The position numbers and the translations under genes are program-made. Source: Linanthus parryae (lineage: Eukaryota; Streptophyta; Magnoliopsida; Ericales; Polemoniaceae). From it: 64,000 nucleotides of DNA. The stretch lies in NCBI GenBank assembly GCA_023055425.1, contig JALGPY010000010.1, positions 50,590,165 to 50,654,164 on the forward strand, read 5' to 3'. A model generated the notes under the pieces. It saw only the letters and a program-made list of their open reading frames with translations. It ran no database searches and had not been told where the DNA came from. Shown here piece after piece: positions 55,560-64,000 of this stretch (position 1 is the stretch's first letter; each line of letters opens with the position of its first letter).

Positions 55560-57195
55560 TAGCCAATTTAGTGAATCACGTAAAATCGCCGTGTTCGTTT
55601 TCATTTTCGTTGCGTTGTCGAATCACTCCATATGATAGTAGCATCAGAGCCACGTCAAAACGGTGCACATAATTGAAATAAAGAAAATTGCTTTGTTGTT
55701 TTTCAAGTTTAAATCGACGACTTTTGCGGCATTCAACAGCAGCAGCGGCAGTCTTTAGTTGGTTGGAGGTGGGTCAGTAAGCAAGGACTGAGGGAGTTGA
55801 GTTCCTTTGGTCTTTTGTTGGTTTGTGGACGACCCAAAGATAATACAGCAGGCTGCTGTGCCTACGTGTGGCTGGTGAAGGAAAAACCAACAGAAAGGGC
55901 TGCTCCATTGGAGAAGCTACCCAGTGCTTCTCGCATGCAGTACTCTAGTGCTACAATTGCACGCTTGCGGTCTAAATTTGTTTTGGACATATCTCAGCAT
56001 CCAGGAATCCGTTTGACTTGAAACATGAGTCAAACTAGGGAGTTTTTTACGTACCGGATTTTTCGGTGAGGTATGATTTCTGAGATTCTGCACCGTTTGA
56101 GTGGGAATGATGGCGGACAACGGTAGATTCAAGATTGAGAAATTCGACTAGGCGAAACAACCCATAGAAGATGAAGATAGAAGACTATTTGTAGCAGAAT
56201 GATCTTTACTTGCCGTTGGACGGAGTTGAGAAGAAATCAAACAAAATTAAAGAGGACCCGCGGATGATTTTGGACAGAAAAACCCTAGGACCTGTGAGAT
56301 TGAATCTCGCATCGTCAAATATGTTCAACGAGTCGAAAGAAATAGCGACGAAGGGTTGATGGATGCTCTCTCACATATGTATGAGAAACCCTAAGCAAAC
56401 AAGGTTTTCTCATGTAGAAGCTCTTTGACACGAGGATGGTCGAGAGTGGTAATATTTTCCAGTACCTGACCGAATTGAACATCGTCATAAGCCCGTTGGA
56501 TTCCGTTCGGATTGCATCATTTGATGACAAGATTAAGGCATTGTTGGTTGTGTCCGGGTTACCCAAGAGATGGGGTGGCGTAGTGACTGTTGTGAGCGGT
56601 CCTTCTCGAAAAGATAAGCTAGGGTACGACAACGTGGTGAGGCCAGTACTCAGTGAAGAGTTGCGCAGGAAGAGCAATGGATCTCGCAAATCCCCTAATA
56701 GTGCGCTATATGTCGAGCAGCGAGGGAGATCAGCTTACTTAAAGAATGGAAACAATGGTCGAGATCGATCTAAGCCAATGTCAAGGTGGAAGAAAAAGGA
56801 TATTAAGGACATCAAGTGCTACAAATGCAGTGAAAGCGGACATTTTCCAAGGGCGTGCAGAATCGAAGCCAGAAGAAGCCAAGAAAACCACAAAGGTAAT
56901 GATTCTATTAGTTTGTCTGACAGTGATCGAGAAGCATTAATAGTATTTGTATCCTTAATTAACGATGTGTGAGTGGACAATTATGGTGCTTAGTTCCATG
57001 CTACCAGACGAAAGGCCATTCTTCATCATTACGTGCAGGGTGACTTCGAAAAGGTGTATCTCGGAGACGATGAGGCATTTAAGATTGTTGGGAAGAGAGA
57101 AATCCAGCTGAACTTGGATAATGGAACAACTTTGCAGTTGACTGATGTCAAACATGTCTTGATATCGAAGAGGAATCCCATCTCATTAGGTTAGC
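55560..57195 (+). pseudogene. Copia fragment: LTR end, primer site, gag and start of protease
   Basis: GAATCACGTAAAATCG near 55573 looks like an LTR end, and GTAGCATCAGAGCC at about 55637-55650 like a tRNA-Met primer site. Gag starts at about 56108 (MADNGRFKIEKFD) with stops. It is open at 56436-56972 with CYKCSESGHFPRAC (zinc knuckle). The protease region FHATRRK...YVQGDFEKVYLGDD and KHVLISKRNPISLG ends near 57195. The 55660-56100 stretch shows no gene. The gag type suggests the Ivana/Oryco group, tentatively. It lies about 100 bp upstream of P450 D. Confidence 0.72.
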
Positions 57196-57204
57196 TTGCA
57201 GCAT

Positions 57205-58066
57205 CAGGTTGATGTGTGACGTTGTCCGCCAGTAGAACATAATCATCATCTAAAGAGATATTATGTTCGGCCATCGTCGAGAATCCTTTTTTTTTGTTTC
57301 TCCCTCTTGGGACAATCCCTCTTCTAGTTCCCTATTTCCTTGCAAAAGGCACAAACATCCTTGGGTAACTTAGAGCTTAAGAAATTCTTCTTAATCTTCT
57401 TACCCTTCTTGCTTCTTGTTGTCATCAACCCGGAAGCATGGTCCTATGTGCATATGTCGCACCCTTATGGTGCAATTCCCTAGTGTTATGAAACACACAA
57501 TTACTCACACCTCACGAACGATGAATAAACGATGCCAAACACACAATTTACGTGGTTCGCTAGCACAATTTATGCTAACTACGTCCATGGGAAAGAAAGA
57601 CCTTTATTCAACTGAGGAGAACGTATTACAATGCCTTCATATGTTTCTCTGACCCTAAAGGATGAATTTATACATCCCAAAACCTCCCCGATGCCCCAAG
57701 GAACTATTCCTTTCTTATTTGCCGCCTCCAGGATCTCTGCGTGCGAAGATACGAAGACCTTCGTGATCTTCATGCGAAGAGCTTCCTATTTTGAGACAAG
57801 ATACTCTCATACAAAGACATTCTTGGGTTTGCCTTTGTTTGAGACCTCTTTGTGCGAAGACCTCCTTGTCTTCGTGTGAAGAGGCCTGGGGCTTCACCTT
57901 TGTTTCTCCTTTGAGTCTCTTCCATCTTCAAGGCATTTCCCAACACCTAGTATGAAGAGCCAATCTCACCTCTTCTAAGGATATGTTGTCTTTATTCATG
58001 ATAAAAAACTGCGCAAAGTTCTCGTATGACGGAGGTAATAACGATAGAAACAAAAAAGGGGTGCAT
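57205..58066 (-). pseudogene. Tork-type gag fragment split by a solo LTR
   Basis: 57478-57205 and 58066-57951 (minus strand) match 32418-32190 and 32520-32400 of the Tork gag, including the zinc-knuckle region (CAFCKE-like) and the codons before it. The two parts join seamlessly once 57484-57945 and one CCTAG copy are removed. Confidence 0.75.
57484..57945 (-). mobile_element. Solo LTR of a Tork-type Copia element (462 bp)
   Basis: Starts TGTTGGGAAATGCC at 57945 and ends CATAACA at 57484 on the minus strand, with a perfect 5-bp duplication CCTAG on both sides (57479-57483 and 57946-57950). It carries the ACGTGGTTCGCTAGC block of Tork LTRs and several CTTCG(T/C)(G/A)(T/C)GAAG motifs at 57738-57885. 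A solo LTR arises by recombination between the two LTRs of a full element. Confidence 0.85.
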
Positions 58067-58561
58067 GAGACACCCCCATCCTAGAGTACTGGAGAATTAT
58101 AATTAGATTCCCCAGACGCTGCGGAGATTTTCTCCGCTAAGCATGGAAGTGCTCAGCAAGGAGACAAAGTCTTTTACAAGACGAAATTAAAGAAACTGAA
58201 ATTTCAAAGTAACCTACTGTAATAGCTCGAATATGCTGGTGTGTCAACCCTCTAGGTGATTGCCTCTTCCCGGTCTCCCGCGTACCCACCTACCAAGTAT
58301 AGAAGGCAGTGACGTCATGACATCAAATTACCAAAAAGAGAAAAGACTTTCTAACAAAACTAGATATTATATATGAAATTTGATAGAGTTAAACATGTAC
58401 TCGTCAACATATGTCCCAGTGTCCTGACTCACATCAAGTAGTAAAGAGAATGTTATCTTAGATATCCAAATTATCCGTTAAAATCAGTTAAGCCAATTCC
58501 ATATTTAGTTTCCGATTCCTGTACCACCCATTAATCCATCAAGACATACTTGACCATAAGT
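58067..58561. other. No gene seen
   Basis: Sequence between the Tork fragment and the next repeat. No ORF or known motif is recognised. Confidence 0.45.
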
Positions 58562-60602
58562 GTGACACCCCCTCTAGATCGCAACCCGGAAGTTGAACCT
58601 AGTTGTCTAGCTGGGAGCTAGCAATGTACATGCTAAACCCGTAGACTGGGACCCATATATCCAATACTGTAGCAGAGCATCCAGCCGGAGCTTGTAGTGA
58701 CCATAAGGAGGTCTAGGGTACAAGAATCAGTCATTAAATAAGTATAGATGACCATTATGAACAATACTTACACGTATATGTTTATGTGCATATATAAATG
58801 TCCAAGCTCAGCATTTTGTTATCTCCCGTTTTCTGTCTTATACTTATAGACACATGCGTACATATGATTCATTATTCCTCAATAGTAAATAAGCAATCAT
58901 GTGCTTAACTGACAGTCTGCCTAGTAATCTTGACCAGCGTCGCTGATTCTCTATCCCGAAAACCTCTACACATACAAGTGTATAAGTACTCATTAGTATA
59001 TGTCCACATTAGTTTGGTATGAGGCATATGCAAGTATCTTGCTAGGTCTAGCCCTGAATGACTATTTCTCCCCTGAAGTCTCTGTCTTATCAGCACAGTG
59101 CCTGACTGTTCTTGAACCCCTTAGTTATTCCTAGTTGGCCAAGCTGATGAGTTACCTTGTCTCGAAGTTTTCTCAGTATGTCTCAAGTTCCAGGTATCTG
59201 CACTTTAAGTCCCATAGTTTGACTAATTTTCACTCTAGCCCCTATTATAGTATGATTAGAGAGACGCGAGTCCAAATGGGAAAAATGGATTTCAGATGTC
59301 ATAGAGACATGAGGTCATGTCCTGCATCAGGATTTGAGTGTTTGACTGAAGAAACTGTGAGATTACTATTTTACCCCTCATAGCCAGCTCAAATGAACTG
59401 GGGTTTCAAAGAGTCAAACTTGGTCACACTTGAACCTTAGATCTGAAATGTCATTGTGAGACTCTGTCATGAAGAACTCTTAGGTCACATGATAACAGTT
59501 TTTCCCCTATTCTTAATATTAGAGTTCCGGATGAGTTGGTTACACTAACATGTAGTTTGAACAACCCATAGTGGATTGAAGACTTCCTTAGATGCCCAAA
59601 CCATTGGTCTCAAGTAAAACAGACTCACCATTTGCTTCCAGAGGATTGAGTTCCTTTATGTTTTTGAGTAATTACAATTAAGCCCCAGAAGATTAGCGAA
59701 ATTGCAGACCCCCAAACAGTTGTCATGGTCAACATCTTCCCAGAATAGCTTATTTTAACCTCTCTTATCCCTACAAGTCATGTAGATAGCTCAAAGTCAT
59801 TGATTTCAACTTGATACAACTTTTATGTGAAATTATAGTTTTGCCCCTCCCATACAGTTTTAGTCAAATATATATTATCAGAAGTCCAAACTTGGTTAAA
59901 TTTGACATAAAAGTTCAGAATGATATTAAGAGAAACTCTTCTCAAAAGTGTGGAGGCTATAAGGGTCATTTCAACTGACAAACTGAAAGTTACAATGGAA
60001 GTGGATTTGGCATAACCATCCAGTCTAAATTGTGTTCCATTGAGAAAGAATCTGGAAAAATTGAGAACATGGTTCTGAAGATGGCTCAACAAGGGTTCCT
60101 GATCATATTCAAATTCTTTGAGACTCTAAGTAATCTAAGAGTTATTGTAGATTCAAGCTTGGAAAAATCAAGCCAATTTCTTACTTAGCCAAAATCACAC
60201 ATTTTGACAATGTACCATACACTATGTGGCAACTTTGCCTCATGTTTTAGTTACCTTAAAGATTGGTCAAGACCTGGAACTTATGAGTTTTGTAGTGTTA
60301 TACTAGATGTACAAATAAAGAGAAAATCAGCCTGAAACTTGAAGGCATGAAGGAGAGGTTTAGATTCAAAGTTCACACAAAAGTGTAAGTTCATGAACAC
60401 CCCCACCAGCTTACTTTTGCTGCAACTTTAGCTCAGGTTTAGGCAGTCCTAAAGAATTCTTAGGGTGTGAGATCAACTAGAATTTTTATAGTTATAACAA
60501 GAGATTAAGCAGAGCAAATAAGCTCTTAACCCACAAGCACACCGAGAGAAACATGGTTTCAAAGTTGGCAAGAAATGCAGCTTAGGAGGCAACCCAGTTT
60601 TA
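58562..60602 (-). repeat. Old LTR-like repeat; right part paralogous to 7475-7899 plus 14934-15090
   Basis: 60024-60602 is an uninterrupted version of the repeat split by the non-autonomous element, with about 85-90% similarity by eye. The rest (58562-60020) has no ORF but shows the short diverged internal repeats (AAGTCCAAACTTGG, GTCAAACTTGGTCACA) common in Gypsy LTRs. Lineage and full extent are uncertain. Confidence 0.45.
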
Positions 60603-60757
60603 CATATAGCTTCATTTTGTTTCAGTTTAACCGACAGTTTCGGTTAAAACCGAACCGCTGTAGCCGATTAGTAGAAACCGAAAATCGAACCGGCTGTGTA
60701 GGACCGAACCCGAAGCCGGACAAGACCGAACCCGAAGCCGGACCTGGATTAGCATGG
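60603..60757. repeat. Truncated MITE-like sequence rich in CCGAACC motifs
   Basis: Contains GTTTCGGTTAAAACCGAAC, a near-palindrome, and a direct repeat of GACCGAACCCGAAGCCGGAC at about 60702 and 60723. The related copy at 15080 lacks this block, so it is an insertion that was itself cut by the Athila-like element starting at 60758. Confidence 0.45.
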
Positions 60758-62605
60758 TGATAACTCCTTAATAAGAGTTATCCTAAGTACACTTTATATT
60801 GTTATTTATGTGCGTTTCGGTGCAAATTGACGAGATTTGAGCCAAAAATATAAAGAAAATGCACTTTTGGATGTTTTTGAGCTTTAATGCACAACCCGAG
60901 CGTTTCTTAATGGTTTTGAGTATGATTTTGATAATTTATCACATTTTATCTCCGCGATAGTGTTCCAGTTGTTGTTTGAAAGGAATTATGTATGCGGGAA
61001 TCAAGTGGGGAGAAGAAACGAGCTTCGGAATAGAAGAAAGAGGCGAATTTAGCGCGTTTTGGATGATTTCGCCTGAATTGGGCAATAATTGAGAAAAACG
61101 AGAAAATCATACGGTAACAGGAATTTCTATACATGGATGAAGTCTACGTCGCAAAAGGAATCCAAAGGTGAAAAAATCACATTTATCGGAGTCCGGACGA
61201 AAAAGCTATGTCAAAAAGGATGCTCAAAGAGATAAAACTGAGCCAAAAGCATCCGAAAATACCAAACACACATTTCTAGGAGCTAAATTGATGAATGAAG
61301 GGTTCCCCGGAATTTGGGAATGTTTTATAGCATAAATGGAGTCTCGAGGTCGAGGAGATACTTAAGGAAGCAAAGGCGCGGGCATGGAATAGGAAAAGAT
61401 TCGAAAAAGGATGTTTTAGGCGTGTCCAGGAGTCACTTTCGTACGAAGACTTAACACTTAGCCAAATTTTGAGTTGCTGAAAATGTCTTCCCAAAACAGT
61501 TTGCAGTACTTATCTGGGAAGGCCTTCGTACGAAGAGAAAAAGTATTCTTACGAAGACTCTTCCTGCGAAGACTCTTCCTACGAATAGAATAAGTCTTCG
61601 TACGAAGACTCTTCCTACGAAGAGAAAATTCTTCCTACAAAGTGATCGCCAGAAACAGTAGATTTGTTGGGGCTTTTGTGTAATTACATGTAACTGGTTT
61701 TAAACACTATGGAAACATATTAGAATAGGTTAGGGCATAGTTTTTCCAGTATCTTTGAGTTGGAGACAAGTGCTTGGAGCTACGGGGAGCTTGGGAGACG
61801 TTTTGTTTGATCTTTTCTCTTCCATCTCTCTAGTTTTTGGTTTATGATCATGAAACTTCATATCTTGATCATGTATTGTTGTAGCTAAACCCTCTTTTGT
61901 TGGGAATTCTCGTTTGGTATCTAGGGTTTGATATGAACTTGATGTTTTGGGGTTGTGATTCACGTTTTGAACTTAATTAAGCATGTTATTTTATTATTAT
62001 GAAAAGTTTATGTTAAATCTCTATCTTTCTTGCGCGTAGCTAATGTAGGATTGATCTTAATTAGGATTCGTGCGGTAACTCCGTGATTCTTAGTCGGTAA
62101 GTTGAACTTTTCACCTAGTTGTATCACTACTTGGTAACTCGGTAGTGTTGATTAGGATCATAAAGTAGAATAATGAACGTAATGCATGCTTAAATTGAAT
62201 TAGGCTTGGTAACTCGGTTTATATTTGATTTTAGACATAGACAACTTGTTTGGTAACTCGGTGAGTTGTATATTGCTTGATTAATAATAGAAGACATGTT
62301 GGTGTTTCATGAATCAAAATATAACTCATATAATCCTTAGTGATCCTAGAGAGAATTCCCGGTATTTTGCATCTTATTAGTAACGTTATAAATCATTCTT
62401 CGTTAATCGTGACCTATTCCACGCGGTTAATTGATGATATTGTTCCTTTTATTTTAGTAGCATTAGAAAAAAAACAACGCGCTGTGACCGCAAAAGGTTA
62501 ACAAATATTAATTAATTTACAAGAAGTCTCTTGGGTTCGACAACCCGGTTTTCCGAAATTTTATCACTACACCGACAACTGTACACTTGCAGTTGGAGCG
62601 TGTCA
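60758..62605 (+). repeat. 5' LTR of the Athila-like element (1848 bp)
   Basis: Starts TGATAACTCCTTAATAAG and ends TTGGAGCGTGTCA. A cluster of CTTCGTACGAAG palindromes and half-copies lies at 61437-61640. Part of the LTR (about 61730-62605) has the same layout as the non-autonomous LTR: AGGGTTTGA, repeated GGTAACTCGGT, CTTGGGTTCGACAA and GTACACTTGC. Confidence 0.85.
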
Positions 62606-62825
62606 AGTTTTTGACGCCGTTGCCGGGGACTTTGGCTAAATTAGTTATAATTCCTAGCCTTAGGGAATTTTATTTTCTTTTTATATCTATTACTCACCTG
62701 CTTTCTTTTGTGCTATCTGTGATTTCAGGTTGATTGTCACGGTGCATGACCCGTTGTAGAGACGGAACTTTGTACCCAGTACTTGAGGACCCCGAATCCT
62801 TATTGCGCACACGACGTAGAGCCTT

Positions 62826-63993
62826 GTGGATGAGCAGACTAGAGCTGAGTTTGAGAGGATTCGCAAGGGTATGCAAGATGCGGAGGCAGCTAGACTTGTA
62901 GCTGTGGAAGATGCAGCTAATCGCGCACGAGAAACTGAGCAGCTCAGAGCTCAGATGGCCGAGATGCAGGCTGCACTGGATCGCTTGAACCCCCAAAATC
63001 CACAAACACTTCCTGGTGTGGGGGGTTGAAGATGGAAACAATGGAGGAGCGAATGTCGGCAACAATGGTGGAAACAGAAACAATGGTGGCAGTAACCAGG
63101 ACAACAATGGGCAGAATGCTGCGGTCCCAGTGAATAATGTCGATCAGGATGAACGTCCTTTGGTGGATTACTTCTGAACCACACCAGATGGATATCAGCC
63201 CACTATCGTAAAGCCACCAATCAACTCAGCTCATTTTGAATTGCGCCAGCAGCTGATCAATATGGTTCGAGATGAGTGCTTGTTCACTGGTGCTGCAAGA
63301 GATGATCCAAATGCCCACTTGCTCAACTTCAACCAGGTTACATCCACAATTCATGATTAGAGAGTGCCATATGAAAGTGTTAAGCTAATGATTTTTCCTT
63401 TTTATTTATCGGGGAAAGCAAAGACATGGCTAATGGATCTTCCAGCGGGTTGTATCACTACATCGGCATAGTGTTGCCAGGAGTTTCTCAGGAAATATCT
63501 TCCACCTTCCAAGGTTCCGCAGCAAATGGCTGACATCACAAAGTTTACTCAGCAGGAGGATGATTCCCTGGGAGACAAATGAAGGAAATTCAATCAGCTC
63601 CTTCGCAGATGCCCTACTCATGGAGATCCATGGTAACTCTTGCAGTAATTTTATAATTCCCTAGATAGGGAGACCACAAATGAACCGGATATGATGGCTC
63701 AGGGAAATTTTATGGGCCTAGGAGTGCAGAGATTCCAAGATTTGCTTAATAGTGTGGCGAAGCGTGAGTCTACGAGGTCTGAAACTCGTAGGAACTCAAA
63801 ATCTGATGGGGCATTGGTTAACAAAATTGAAACAATGGTGGAGAAGAAATTTGAACAGCAAATGGCAGTCCTGACCTCAACTTTTAACAGCATGAATCCA
63901 TCAGCATCAGTGAAGTCTGTGGGAGAGATAATCGTGGATGAGAATCAAGGATATGGGATTGAAGACGTGAGTTACATGGGTCCACCACAATAG
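62826..63993 (+). pseudogene. Athila-type gag, several stop codons
   Basis: The N-terminal coiled-coil part is 62826-63029 (MDEQTRAEFERIRKGMQDAE...). The retrotransposon gag domain follows in pieces: PPINSAHFELRQQLINMVRD, DDPNAHLLNFNQVTSTIHD, MIFPFYLSGKAKTWLMDLP, FLRKYLPPSKVPQQMADITK and RETTNEPDMMAQGNFMGLGV. Stops lie near 63178, 63358, 63468, 63582, 63634 and 63646. Several stand where related gags have Trp or Gln, which fits C-to-T and G-to-A decay at methylated sites. Confidence 0.78.
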
Positions 63994-64000
63994 CAGCAGT

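Larger units (their letters stand above)
60758..64000 (+). mobile_element. Athila-like Ty3/Gypsy element, 5' LTR and gag (continues off the right edge)
   Basis: The LTR is 60758-62605 (1848 bp, TGATAACTCC...GTGTCA). The primer site TGACGCCGTTGCCGGGGA is at 62612-62629 and differs at one base from the tRNA-Asp complement. A decayed gag follows. The LTR start and end match those of the non-autonomous element at 7905, so the two belong to one group. The likely 5-bp target copy before it is CATGG (60753-60757). Confidence 0.82.

Noticed and set aside
55797..56021. 74-codon ORF upstream of P450 D
   Set aside because: No known domain; it lies in the leader region of a Copia fragment.
1..64000. CRISPR arrays, tRNA genes, bacterial promoters or operons
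   Set aside because: No regularly spaced direct repeats and no tRNA folds were noticed; apparent tRNA similarity is confined to retrotransposon primer sites.

Overview
This is nuclear DNA from a flowering plant, most likely a eudicot. The evidence is a tandem group of CYP71-type cytochrome P450 genes with plant intron positions, plus layered Copia and Ty3/Gypsy LTR retrotransposons of plant lineages, a Helitron, hAT and Harbinger-type MITEs and a LINE tail. No bacterial operons, CRISPR arrays, rRNA or tRNA genes were seen. Species cannot be fixed from the sequence. Nearly all the sequence is transposon; the only host genes recognised are P450 copies, all on the minus strand and all defective.

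Layout. 1-6668 (+): 3' two thirds of a decayed SIRE/Maximus-like Copia element (integrase, RT, RNase H, an envelope-like third ORF, a 1500-bp 3' LTR), followed by an inverted diverged piece of the same LTR (6669-7470). 7475-15551: an older LTR-like repeat split by a complete 7.0-kb non-autonomous LTR element (7905-14928; 1423-bp LTRs, 5-bp duplication GCTGT) that encodes one unrecognised protein and no polymerase. 15647-18205: a TRIM-like LTR pair, a Gypsy LTR-like piece and a Tork-type gag fragment with LTR. 18717-19965: an old Angela-type LTR and P450 fragment A. 20361-33428 (-): a Tork-type Copia element with a complete Angela-type Copia element (21283-29508, duplication AAACC) nested in its RNase H. 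33693-35230: P450 pseudogene B, then a LINE 3' end. 36008-39476 (-): a Helitron. 40340-41437: scrambled P450 C containing an inverted repeat. 42010-46178 (-): a decayed Ale-like Copia element, then nested MITEs. 47348-55464 (-): P450 D, whose 509-codon reading frame is intact except for a chromovirus (47534-53042, duplication GATAT) inserted just after the heme-ligand cysteine; its intron holds a likely solo LTR interrupted by a hAT MITE. 55560-58066: Copia gag fragments of two kinds, one cut by a solo LTR. 58562-60757: old repeats. 60758-64000 (+): 5' LTR and decayed gag of an Athila-like element.

How it fits together. A local CYP71 tandem array has been taken apart by successive insertions. 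The order is readable from nesting and LTR divergence counted by eye: about 3.3% for the Tork element, about 2.2% for the Angela element inside it, and about 2% for the chromovirus and the non-autonomous element. The most unusual recurring signal is that several unrelated LTR families each carry many copies of a short palindrome: CTCAAGGCCTTGAG in the SIRE LTR, and TTCG(C/T)(A/G)CGAA types in four other LTRs.
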